From: Azorinus chamasolen
Taxonomy: Eukaryota > Mollusca > Bivalvia > Cardiida > Solecurtidae
DNA: 64,000 nucleotides
Assembly: GCA_963576725.1 (NCBI GenBank)
Contig: OY755237.1
Span: forward strand, 60,317,873-60,381,872
Direction: 5' to 3'
Shown here: piece by piece, positions 12,801 to 26,600 of the stretch
Position numbering within the stretch: the first letter of the stretch is position 1
Layout: each line of letters opens with the position of its first letter
Notes under the pieces: model-generated
What the model was told of the DNA's origin: nothing
What the model saw: only the letters and a program-made list of their open reading frames with translations
Databases searched by the model: none
Translations under genes and position numbers: made by a program

Positions 12801-15800
12801 GACAGAGTTATTTACTCTTGCCTACAGGTGAAGGTTGTGATGGTGAACAAGTGTTCCAAGTTTCAAAGCTTTATCACAAAGTGTTATGTAAATAAGTGGA
12901 CTTGTTCCACATAAATTGAGGTTAACATTTTTGCTTAACGCAAATGCTAAACGCAAATTCTAAGTCCAATTAAGCGACCTTGACCTTGGATAAATGAGCC
13001 CGGACTTGGCAGGCTACTGTAGCATGTCTAGATAAACATTTTGGTTAAATTTGGGAAGGATCCACCAAGCGGAACTTGAGTTAGAGATGTTACAGACAGA
13101 CAGACCGGTTAACATTTTTGCTAAACGCAAATTCTAAGTCCAATTGTGTGACCTTGACCTTGGATAAACAAACCGGGACTTGGTAGGCTACTGTAGCATG
13201 TCTAGATAAACATTGTGGCTAAATTTGAGAAGGATCCACCAAGCGGAACTTGAGTTAGAGATGTTACAGACGGACAGACGGACAGACAACCAGACAACCA
13301 GACAACCAGACGGACAGACAGCGCCATTCCATAATACGTCCCGTTTTTTCAAACGGGCGTATAAAAAGAGCAGATCCTCAATCAGATGGCTCCTACAGGA
13401 GCCTCTGAGTCTACACTGTGTGCAAAAACATAAAAAGGTGCATTTACAGAATAAAGGGCTATTCATTTAACTCATGAAAATTCATGTCAGACATCATGTC
13501 GAAATATTTATTTGCAGAATTTTTATCATGCTATATGAACACTGGATTTTTAGTTATGGCAGAAACCATCGGATCTTGGTCTATTCTGTATGCAAAGGCA
13601 TGAAAAAGGCCTCTCTATCAGGCGAAGAATGAAAGAAACTGTAGATACTACGATGTCCAGAAGTAAATGGTTGTCAATGCAGTTCAAAAGTAACACAGAA
13701 TTTTCAAATAGACTATTCCAAAATTCAAACTATTCAGAGTGAATATTCAGGAATTATTTTTAAAGAACAGTGTAACCAGACAAACAGTATATACCCAGAT
13801 GAGATTGCTTCTCTGGGTCTACACTGTTTGCAAAGGACATTAGTGATTCATTTCCTGCACTGAAAGCATTAAGCTAACTACAACGTTTGCAGTCGGAAGA
13901 CAGTGTCAAAGGAATTAACCATTTACCATCATCCACATTGTACGAGGAGACATGCTCGATGGCTTTAAGTGCCAGCTCTTCACTGTATCCTGTATTCACT
14001 ATCTCCTGGATGAAGTTGTTCCTCTGCCTGTCCTCCAATTCTTTATCTGTCATCTCAACATTGTCTTCCACTTCAACATCTGTCTCCATGTCACCTTTAT
14101 AGTCCAACATGGATTTAGCATCTGCCATTGCACTGATCAAATCCTCTGCAATTAAACACACATAAAATTCAGTAATATTTTATGCAAGACCATTTTATCT
14201 TATAACCACCAAGGCTTTCACATTCAACTCAAGAACGTTACAGTAATCCCTCCAGTAATGTCACCTCTCTCTACTCACATCCTCCTTACCATGACAGTCT
14301 CAATTGTTCCTGTGCATTTTTAAAACAAATTTACCTCACACAAAAGATAACTGTAAAGACGACAAATGTCACTAAATTCTGCTCCAGCATGTAGCATTAA
14401 CCTCTTTCAAATGATTACCAGCTCTCATAAAACAAAGATGTGTTTCAGCATTGGAACCCCACAGCTAAAGGGTAATGTCAAATGACTGGTTCCCATGCTA
14501 TAAGGGTGGTGTGTGGTAAAAATGCCATAGGTAAAAATGCCACAGGTAAAGTGGTAAAAATGCCTTAGGTAAAAATGCCACAGGTATAAAAAAAATAAAA
14601 TATTTTTGGATTTATAAAAGGAAAACTTTATAATATCATGTCATAATCAAATTTGGTAAATTAAAACCATTTAAATATGTTCAAAATTAAAAGTATTTGT
14701 TATATTTTTTTTTTCAATTTACCTCTGGCATTTGAGGGATAGTGTCTGGGTCTACTCTGTTTAAATAATTGTAGGAATTTTTTTTTTATTTTGGACTCTG
14801 ACCAAAATTTCAAAATATTTGTTATTAATTATTTTTTTTATATACAGGTAGGTAAGATTTCAACATCTATGTTTAAATGAACAATACATAATACTATCTT
14901 TTGAAACAATAATGAAACAGATCTATCAAATTCCAGTAACAAACAGAGCAGATCCTGATCAGACAGCTCCTACAGGAGCCTTCTAATCTAGGTCTACTCT
15001 GCAAGTAATCAGTAGTACAGTGATGGTTCAGTTCCTTTGACTCTTATTTTAAATGAGCAAAGATAACTCATTAAAAGATTAAGTCCAACACGTTGCATTT
15101 AATCTGATCAGCACAATTAGATTTGATCATTAACTCTTTCCCTGTTCTATGCCGGTATTTATTTTGATTTCATGGAGAAACATCTTATATTTTTACAAGG
15201 AAGATGGAATTATGCCATTTCAGATTGATCAATTTCAATATGCAAACAAACACAGCAGATCCTGATCAGACAGCTCCTATAGGAGCTGTCTGATCTGGGC
15301 CTTCCTGTTTGCTAGTGAGAAAAGGCGGAATTAAGGGTTAATTGACATCACCACTCATAACTCATAATATATAAATGGTTTTAAGATATTATTAAAAAAA
15401 TCTGAAATACTAATTTTTTTTTATAATATTTAAGATACCAATCTGATTATTATATGTTATTACACCAAATTTTTTCACACTATACAGTTTTCCTTTTATA
15501 AATTCAAAAATATTTGTTATTACAATTTTTACCTATGGCATTTTTACCTCTGGCATTATTACCTAAGGCATTTTTACCACTGTACCTGTGACATTTTTAC
15601 CTAAGACATTTTTAAGCGACATATTGTAACAATTCTGTACATGAGAACTCGACCGTACAATATGTATGACAGATGACAGACAAATAACTCTAATAAAAAC
15701 AATATGCAAAGGGAAATCACGAAAAATGTTATGAATTTGATGAATGATACTTCCCCTCAGTATGCACTTTCCACACCACATTTTTCAAGAAAAAAATTAT

Positions 15801-17577
15801 AACAGCTAATAACTCCAAAAATATTGATGCCCTTGTGCACGATACTTCCTTTCATCATGCTCTTTCCATAAATGAAATGTCATTCCAATAGCATCAGTAG
15901 AACAGGAGTTATTGATTGGACAAAACTGTAACAAAGGGTAATACCTCCAAAAGTATTGAAGCCAGAGTTATGGCCCTTGTTCATGACACTTTCTCTCATC
16001 ATGCTCTTTCCATGTATGAAGTTTCAATACAATGGCATGAGCTATGTAGGAGTTATTGTCCGGATAAGAAAGTGTTAAACAAATGTACAAGAGGTACAAA
16101 AATAACTCTAAATTTATCAAAGCCAGAGTTCTGGACCTTATGCATGACACTTCCTCTTATCATGATCTTTCCATGTATGAAGTTTCACTCCAATAATATG
16201 TGCCATATAGGAGTTATCGTCAGGACAAAACATTGTGAACTTTTTTTACAAAGGGCAAAAACTCCAATATTAGTGAAGCCAGAGTTATGGACCTTGAGCA
16301 TGACATTTCCTATTATCATGATATTTCCATATATTTTATGAAGTTTCAATCCAATGGCATGAGCCATGTAGGAGTTATCGTCCAGACAAAAAAGTGTGAA
16401 TTTTTTTTTACAAGGGGCAATAACTCCAATACTAGTGAAGCCAGAGTTATGGACCTAGAGCATGACACTTCCTCTCATCATGATCTTTCCATGTATAAAG
16501 TTTCAATCCAATGGCATGAGCCATATAGGAGTTATCGTCCGGACAAAAAAGTGTGATTTTTTTTACAAGGGGCAATAACTTCTATATCAGTGAAGCCAGA
16601 GTTATGGACCTTGTGCATGACACTTACTGACGTTATGCTCTTTCTATATATATTAAGTTTCAATCATCTGACATCTGGCATATTGAAGTTATCGTCAAGA
16701 CAACAAGTGTGACGGACAGACAGACAGACAACTCTCACGAAAACAAAATGTCTCCCCCATATAAATATAGGGTGAGACATAATTAAGGTTTATGCTTGTT
16801 GTACACAACAGGTGCACATTCTTGTTTCACAGCAGATATCAGACCAGCAGTAAGGTTTATACTTGCTGTACACAACTGGTGTACAGTATTGATTCACAGC
16901 AGACCATAAACCAGATGTACAGGTTTGTTTTCTTTGCACTCACCTGGTGGATAGTTTTGTTTACAGCAGACAGCAGAGGATAAACCAGACAGCAAGGATT
17001 AATTTCTATCCACTAACCTGGTGTACAGTCCTGTTTCACAGCTGACAGCAGAGGATAGACAAGATGTGAGGGTTCATCCTCTGTTCCACATTTCACCAGC
17101 TCTCTCTGCAGGATCACCAGCTGGTCAATAGTGAAGAAGTTCAGGTGTAGATATTCCTTACGCTTTGCCGTGATGTATTTCAGCCAGTCCTCGTAGCATG
17201 CCTCAAGGAAATTGGCAATTTGAGGGATGAATTCTTTAAGGTCCTCGTTTTCATTTCTTAAACCCTGTAATATGGATGCAAAACACCTTTTGATGTATGA
17301 AAAAAAAAACTTGACAAATTCATGATCATATATAGTCAATATATGGCAGGATCAATTAAAGGCCCGTAACAAAAAAAATGAAAAAAGGGGAATAACTGAA
17401 GCTAGAGTTATGGACTTTGTACATGACACTTCCCCCTATCATGCCTGTTCCATGTGTGAAGTTTGAATTCAATGGCATCAGTAGAATAGGAGATATAGGT
17501 CGGGCAAGAAGTGTGACGACGATGACAACGGACAAAGTGATCCCTATGTGTCTGAAGCATAACAAAATGTGTGTGTG

Positions 17578-17610
<33 letters not shown>

Positions 17611-20600
17611 TGGGGGGAGGGGGGTTGTTAAAACTACTTTTGATCAAACATTTTACAATCACTATCGGTTTTCAATGGCATAAAGTAAGGTTTGATATTA
17701 GATTTATTAGAAAATCCTCATGGCAAAAACAGTTTACAAAAGGGAAAGCCAAGTAACAAGTACCTTAAGCTTTGGCACATCTTCAGTTTGTCCGAATTCC
17801 AAAACTGCACACATGTCACGCTTTTGGAGGCAGAAGAATCTGGCTGTCCATTCTTTGAAAAGAACACACCCAGCAGCTGAGAGCTTTAGGTAAAAATTGG
17901 TCAGTCTGATTACACTGTCAAACACCTGAAAAAATTAGAGCATTTACAATCATAAGAAACAAGGATAACATAACAATAAACCTTGTATTATACCCGTTTC
18001 AAAATTGAAATTAAGGTAATGTGACTTTCATGTTGTCCCAATGAAACAAGATTTGATTGTAATGGAATCCGTTACAGAATGTCACCCAAACCAAATGGAC
18101 AATGGATATCTAAATTTTCACCAATCATTGGCTATCATCATGTTACCAAGAGTGAAACACCTGCCATTAAGGTTGGGATACCCATATTCCCCTGTTTAAG
18201 AAATATTCAGCAAAATTTAGTAATATCTAAATTTTGACCAATCAGAGGCCACCATTCCATTACCAAGGTAACCTACTCTTTTGAAACAACTATGATTAAG
18301 TTTGGGTATGTTTAATTAAATATAACCTATAAGTTGTTTTCTTTCAAAACATTTGTTTGGTTTAGATTTTATCAGGTTTTACATCGCTTTAATAGTATTT
18401 CAGTTGCATCACAATGTTCAGCTAATTTCGGGTGGAGAAAGACCCCAGAGGATCTTACTTGCATGGAACAAATTGCATTGTTTCGGGCACAGAAGAATAT
18501 CCAGGTTGAACATTTGTTTCTATACTGCATCTCATTGCCCAATATAAGAAATTTAGTTGCTCTAAGAAATAAATGAACTTGCAGATGTGAATGTTTCCAC
18601 TCCCTCACTGCCCTTCTCAGCTTTTCCAGCCACCAGCATGAGACGACTCTGAAGGTCCTGGAGTTCAGAGAAAGTGTAGTTTCTTCGCTGCCTTTTTCCT
18701 TCCTCCTCAGGCACAGTAAGCTTCATGACATTGGCAATACCCTTGAAGAAAGAAATATATATCATATTACATACAGCAGTAATATCCTTGGTGGGAAGCT
18801 ATTAGGAAGCCTCATAACATTGGCAATACCCTGAAGAAAAACAAATAAATATTATGCTTACTAACAGCAGTAATATACTTTAAGATGAAGGCAATACCTT
18901 TGTAGAAAAACTATACATATTTACATATTAAGCATTAAAGCACAGGCAATATCCATGTTGGGAAGGTTCATGTCATGGGCAATATCCTTGATGGGAAACA
19001 GTAAAGACTAGCTAAATTGACCACATCATTTATGAACATATTAAGTGTCTTTAAAACAAGAGGGCCATGAGGCCCTGAAGCGCTCACCTGAGATAACCCA
19101 AGGACGGGGCCATTTTTGACCAAGAAGTCATCATTTGTACAACATTGGTAGAGAACCACAAGGTAAAGCAGTATGCCATTAATTAAAGGTCTAAGCCTAA
19201 TGGTTTCAGAGAAAAATAATATTTCATAGTTTTCCCATGAAAAACTGATAAGCCCGAAGGCAGGGCCAAGTTTTGCCCAGAGGCCAGGGTCGTAAGTTGA
19301 ACATTCTTGGCAGAGGACCACAAGCCAAGCTACATATTTGTATAGGACCATTAGATCATGTTACATACCAAACATCAAAGGTCTAGGCCTTACAGTTTCA
19401 GAAGATTTTTAAAGATTTTCCTATGAAAAACTGATAAGCCCTTGGGCGGGCCATTTTTGGCCCAGGGGTCATAATTTGAACAACATTTGTAGAGAACCAT
19501 TACATCATGCTACATTCCAAATATCAAAGGTAAAGGCCTAACAGTTTCAGACAAAAAGATTTTTAAAGATTTTCCTATGAAAAACTGATAAGCCTTCGGG
19601 TGGGGCCATTTTCAGTCCAGGATCATAATTTGAACAATCTTTGTAGAGGACCATTAGACCATGCTACATGCCAAATAACCAAAGGACTAGGCCTTACAGT
19701 TTCAGAGAAGAAGATTTTTAAAGATTTTCCTATGAAAAACTGATAAGCCCTTGGGCGGGGCCATTTTTGGCCCGGGGGTCATAATTTGAACAATCTTTGT
19801 AGAGGACCATTAGATCATGCTACATACCAAATATCAAAGGTCTAGGCCTTACAGTTTCAGAGAAGAAGATTTTTAAAGATTTTCCTATGAACATGAGGGC
19901 CATGAGGCCCTGAAGCGCTCACCTGAGATAACCCAAGGGGCACGGCCATTTTTGACCAAGAAGTCATCATTTGTACAACATTGGTAGAGAACCACAAGGT
20001 AAAGCAGTATGCCATTAATTAAGGGTCTAAACCTAATGGTTTCAGAGAAAAATAATATTTCATATTTTTCCCATGAAAAACTGATAAGCCCCAAGGCAGG
20101 GCCAAGTTTTGCCCAGAGGCCAGGGGTCGTAAGTTGAACATTCTTGGCAGAGGACCACAAGCCAAGCTACATATTTGTATAGGACCATAAGATCATGTTA
20201 CATACCAAACATCAAAGGTCTAGGCCTTACAGTTTCAGAAGATTTTTAAAGATTTTCCTATGAAAAACTGATAAGCCCTTGGGTGGGCCATATTGGCCCA
20301 GGGGTCATAATTTGAACAATTTTTGTAGAGAACCATTACATCATGCTACATTCCAAATATCAAAGGTATAGGCCTAACAGTTTCAGACAAAAAGTTTTTT
20401 AAAGATTTTCCTATGAAAAACTGATAAGCCCTTGGGCGGGGCCATTTTCGGTCCAGGGTCATAATTTGAACAATCTTTGTAGAGGACCATTAGACCATGC
20501 TACATGCCAAACATCAAAGGTCTAGGCCTTACAGTTTCAGAGAAGAAGATTTTTAAAGATTTTCCAATGAAAAACTGATAAGCCCTTGGGCGGGGCCATT

Positions 20601-23600
20601 TTTTGCCCGTGGGTCATAATTTGAACAATCTTTGTAGAGGACCATTAGATCATGCTACATACCACATATCAAAGGTCTAGGCCTTACAGTTTCAGAGAAG
20701 AAGATTTTTAAAGATTTTCCTATGAAAAACTGATAAGCCCTCGGGCGGGGCCATTTTTGGCCCGGGGGTCATAATTTGAACAATCTTTGTAGAGGACCAT
20801 AAGATCATGCTACATGCCAAATATCAAAAGTTTAGGCCTTACAGTTTCAGAGAAGAAGATTTTTAAAGATTTTACTATGAAAAACTGATAAGCCCTTGGG
20901 CGGGGTCATTTTCGGCCCGGGGGTCATAATTTGAACAATCTTTGTAGAAGACCATAAGATCATGCTACATGCCAAATATCAGAAGTCTAGGCCTTACAGT
21001 TTCAGAGAAGAAGGTTTTTAAAGATTTTCCTATGAAAAACTGATAAGCCCTAGGGCAGGGCCATTTTTGGCCCGGGGGTCATAATTTGAACAATCTTTGT
21101 AGAGGACCATTAGATCATGCTACATACCAAATATTAAAGGTCTAGGCCCTAGAGTTTCAGAGAAGAAGATTTTTAAAGATTTTCCTATGAAAAACTGATA
21201 AGCCCTTGGGCGGGGCCATTTTTGGCCCGGGGGTCATAATTTGAACAATCTTTGTAGAGGACCATAAGATCATGCTACATGCCAAATATCAAAAGTCTAG
21301 GCCATACAGTTTCAGAGGAGAAGATTTTTAAAGATTTTCCTATGACAAACTGATAAGCCCTAGGGCGGGGCCATTTTTGGCCCGGGGGTCATAATGTGAA
21401 CAATATTTCGTTCCCCCTAACCACTGATGCTTCTGACAAAATTTTGTTAAAATCGGGTCAGTAGTTTCAGAGGAGATGTCGTTTGAAAATGTGGACGGAC
21501 GACGGACGCCGGACGCCGGACACCGGACGCCGGACACCGGACGCCGGACGACGGACGGATTGCGGTCACAATAACTCACCTGAGCCTTTGGCTCAGGTGA
21601 GCTAAAAAGAGGGTGGTTGCATGATGAAGGACAAAAGTTTGCTGTTGTATTTCCCAAAATGATGACTACCTGTGTCACTTCTCAGTATTTTACAGTTGCA
21701 AGGAACCAAACGTATTTATATTCTCCCCATATTACAATGTTTAATACAAATTGACACTATGTGCGAATCAAAATAATTTCATAATATTTTTCTTTTTTCA
21801 GAATTACTGTTATTTAATAGCAATTTTTTTCGAGAAAGATTATAATTAATGTAAATCAACAAAACAATCATAGATAGATGTTGGGGCCCTTCGGTTATAG
21901 CCTAACAGTTAAGCTCAGTATTGTCAGCAGGTGATTTGAGGAAAATGAATCTGACCAGGCCCCAACTGACTCCAGTGTAGATGCTAAAAAAGCCAAACAC
22001 TGAAACTTATTTAACATAATTAACCAATATCCCATATTTTTAAGATTTCCCCTGACTTTTGTGAAGCAAGGTGTGTGTGTGTGGGGGGGGGGGAGGATCT
22101 TAGATCAGACCCTGTACATAGTAAACTTTATGCAATTATAATAAACACTTACCAGTATTTAACATTTATAATGGCATTATGTCACAATAACAAGGTTAAA
22201 TCTCAAACCTGAGAATTGTCTAGTTTAAGCCTTGTGGTCTAAAATAAAGTACAGTAAAACCTGATTGTTAGAACACTAAAACCAGTATCATTATTAGTCC
22301 TTAAAATTGGTGGCAGCTTAATGCAGAGTATAAGTCAGGCAGAAAGCTTCTCTAGCTTTCTGCACTACTTTCATCCTGCATTAAGCAGCTATTTGCCTAA
22401 AGAGGCTTCAATTCTCTATTACTGAAATTTCATCAAGCTTTTACTGTATATATTAACATCCTTATATGCTACTCACCTGAGTGCTGGAGGTGGTAGAAGT
22501 TTTCCATGCAGCCATGCCAATGGTGTAAATACCACTGGAATTGATGGCATCTGCCTGGACAAGGGAGGTAACTTCTACAGAACCATGAGCCTTCTTGACC
22601 TCTTTCAGCCACTCCAACTGTCGATTAGTGTCCACCTGAAATAGGAAAACACAAAGATTTACCCATTACTTCATAGTTAAGCATTTTAATGCCTGTGCAA
22701 ACAGAGTAGACTCTAATCAATTGCTCCTTAACAACTATTATTTTATGAGTAGTAGTTTCTCACAAGATATTTCTAAAGTTTTCAGCTGGTTGCAATGGCA
22801 AACACAATTTTACATGGATTAGAAGAAAACTAATGAAGGACCACGTAAAGTACAAGCACATTGGGCATTAGTTGAAATTACATTTAGAAACAAATATTGA
22901 AAACATCTTGTTGAAAATATTAACCCTGTCCCTCATGTTTATAAATGCATTTTTACACATTTGCAGACAGAGTGAACCTAGATCAGACAGCTCCTATGAA
23001 ACATTTACATGATATAAAATCAGCAATTAAATATTCATGATGCAATTACTTCTTGCATGAATAGTGAAAAGGGAAAGGATTAAGGCTAATTTTGTATGCC
23101 AGACATTATCATACAAAAATAACTTTCAGCTACATTAATTTCAGTTTTACAACCTTTTGTAAGATAGGCCCCTGGGTCCACTTTTCTAAACATCATGTGA
23201 CTTTCAGTTGCAATTGTCATGCTAGAACGGTCTAGCTAGAAGTTTTACAAAACCAATTGCCAAGAAAAATGACAGAAGACAACAAGAGCTGTCCGCAGAC
23301 AGTGCACTCCACTTTCTTAAGTACTGGGTAGTGCAGTGGAGGTCTAAGTCGACAATGAGAGAGTTGGGAAAGTGTTGAGATGCTCGCCCCAATCACTTAC
23401 TTGAACTGCGTTGATTCAAGTATAAAGGTTTGAAGGTACAAATGTATAAAGCTGTGTGATTTTCAGATGTATGCATGAGTTGGTCTGATTGTCAGATGCA
23501 TGCATGAGTTGGTCTGATTGTCAGATGCATACATTGAGCTGGTGTAAGTGCCATTATGTATGCATGAGCTGTGTGATTGTCAGATGCATGCATAAGCTGT

Positions 23601-26600
23601 GTAATTTTCAGATGCATGTATGACAATGACAATGACAATGACAAAACTTTATTCGCAATATAAGGCCTCCGGCCCAGAATACAAACTACTTTCTTCAACA
23701 TAATATATGTAGTGTCAAATATTCTTAAAACATGGAAATATACATGAATATTCATTTCATTTGCATGACAGATCATATATAATTATGTAACATTCAATTT
23801 TGTTTGACATATCCGCAATCACTTTCTAGTACATCGCGTCGATGTCTTAGCAGCAGAGTGTCCCGACTGCACTTGCAGGGTATATATAGGCACATTCTTT
23901 TATCATTTACATGGTGAAGTGTGATTGCGGATATCTCGAAGGAAGAATATAATCCCCCTCACTTTCTGAAAAAAGCTATAACTTAAGTTATATGCAGCAT
24001 CATAAAATAGATCAATTGTAATCCCGATAAACTGTCTGTTATAAAGCACAGGTTTATTTACATATCAGATGCTTGAAAGGAGAATCACTTTCATTACGTT
24101 TCATTACAGAATAACCGCTGATGTTATTCAAGGAGGTTGTTAGCACATAAAACGTATATGTACTAACAACCCTTTTGAATAAATCGACAATACCTATACA
24201 ATATAGACCTAGAGTTAAATTTCTGTTAACTCTTTGTGTAGCTTTAATCCTTTCTCGATATATTTTGCTAGAGCAAAAACACTATCTTGTCTATTGTCTG
24301 ACATGATACTTATGAATGTACTCTCAGTAGGAAGCACATGTAGCCACTCGTCTTTAAAGTACGTTTGACGCAGCTCGTAATATGTTGGACATATCAGTAT
24401 AAAGTGCATTTCAGTTTCCACTGCATAAATGCTTTTATCTAGACAGGATTTACAAAATCTATAGTCTCTTTCAACATGTGTGTGCCGTCCTTTCTCTATC
24501 ATTAAATTATGGCTTGAACAACGAAAATTTGATAAATTTCGTTTCAAGCCATAGCTTAAAGGAATTGATAGATATGATTCAGGTGTTAGGGCGGTCTTGA
24601 AAAGTCTGTACGCTAATGCTTTTGACGATGTCCCAATATCATCAAATATACCTTGTTTAGCACAGTCTCTTAATCTCTGTGAAAATTCGTGTAGGAATAT
24701 ATTGGTATCACCTATCTCATGAGCGATCCAAGCATATCCGAACCCAAATTGGTACAAAATACGCTTTATATGCGATGCCCAGGTTGTGCGTCCAATATCG
24801 TCAAGGTTCTTGAGCATTTTGTAGCATTGGCTGGGGTATCTTGTATTTGGCATTGCTATTAGTTTTGTCCAATACTTCACACAACGTTCAACGTAAAACA
24901 CATATAAAGGTAATCTTCCACATTCACTTAGGGCAAAAACGTTTGCCACGTTTTGATTTAGGCCACATGGTCTTTTACAAAATCTAGCATGGACACGTTC
25001 AATTTCTTTTGAGGGGTTGCAATAACCCCAAACTTCACACGAGTATAAAAGGATGGGTTTTACTATAGCATCAAATAACTTAAAGGCCTCATTATGTTGG
25101 AAGTATCCAAAGTGACGCTGGTACTGTAGGATAGCACCAACAGCTTTGGTTGCCTGCAAGCATAACGTTTCTTTAGTCTTTGTCCATGAGAGTTTTGGTG
25201 TAAAAGTTGACCCCAAATATCTATAGTATGGCACTACTTCTACAATGTTTCCACGATAATACCACTTTTCATTTTTTCTAAGTGGTCCGCCATTTCTGAA
25301 TACCATAACTTTACTTTTGTCAAGATTCAGTTCCATGCCTGTTGCCTCTGAGAACTCACTGATACGGTCAATATGGTCTTGCAGATTAGCTACAGTATCA
25401 CTGATGGCTGCGACGTCATCAGCAAACATCAGCGCATGCAGCTCATCTATCTCACCGGTGATGAATATGCCGTTACGGCAATGACTGTGCATGTGAGTAA
25501 CCAGATCATTAATGAACAATGAAAAGATTATTGTTGAGCTTACACAACCTTGTTTCGTTCCTTTTGCACATGAGAAGAACTCTGTGAGCCCATGTTTTAA
25601 TTTTACACACGATTTAAGTTGGTTGTACATGGTACGAAACACGTTCAAAAGTTTGCTATCCCTTTTAATACCTTTACGTACAAGGCTATCCCATAATTGT
25701 TGATGGTCACAACTATCGAAAGCTTTTAGAAAATCGATAAAGAATACATAGCAGCGTCCCTTTCGCCTTGTTATGTACTTCTGAATGACGGCAGACAGAT
25801 TAAAAATGTTATCAACAGTTGAGTATCCCTTCCTGAATCCCGCCTGTGATTCGTCAATTATTGAGAAAGAGTCGGCCCATGATGTCAGTCTATTGCTAAG
25901 CACTTTCATGAATATCTTACTGAGACAGTTGCTTACAGAAATGGCCCGGAAGTTATTTGGAGAATCACGTGATCCTTTCTTATGTATTGGGCTAATTAAA
26001 CTTTCACACCATTCTGGTGGAAAATGTCCTGTTGTCAGAATAGAATTGAACAATTTGTTCATGTATGGCAGAGTAATATCAAGTGTATGCTTATACATTT
26101 CAATACACGTTCCGTCAGACCCTGTACCACTGGATGATCTCAATGAATTTAAACTAGAAATAATTTCATCATTAACAATGGCATCGTCTAGTAGTGAATT
26201 ATCAATATCTCTAATATGTTCATTAAATATATTGTGTATATCATTCACTGGCTCTGCTGGTATGTCTGACTGTGAGAATAGGTTTTTAAAGTAGTCGACC
26301 CACTCACTAGCAGCTATATTTTCACTGTCATTTGTCACGGTTTTCTTGAAAGATTTTACGCACTTCCAGAACTCTGATGGCCTGCGTCTTGTTTCAACAA
26401 GTTGTGTCCGCCTCTTGCGCTCTAAATTCAGCCTTTTCGCTCGACACATGTTTTTAAATATGTTTTTACTGTTTTTATATTCCTGCAAATCGGAACGTGA
26501 ATTGGATCTACGGAAGCGCCTTAGTTTACATTGCTTATTATATTTAGCGTTGGCACATTCGTTGTCCCACCACTCGGGTTGTTTTGTAAAGTATCCTTTC

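Noticed and set aside
18577..18579. GT donor (GCAA|GTTCAT) for exon 9
   Set aside because: It leaves phase 1 and brings TGA into frame in exon 10; the GC donor three bases earlier keeps the frame and the family alignment.
25785..26294. 169-codon plus-strand ORF inside the LINE
   Set aside because: Antisense to the reverse transcriptase region, whose motifs are clear on the minus strand.
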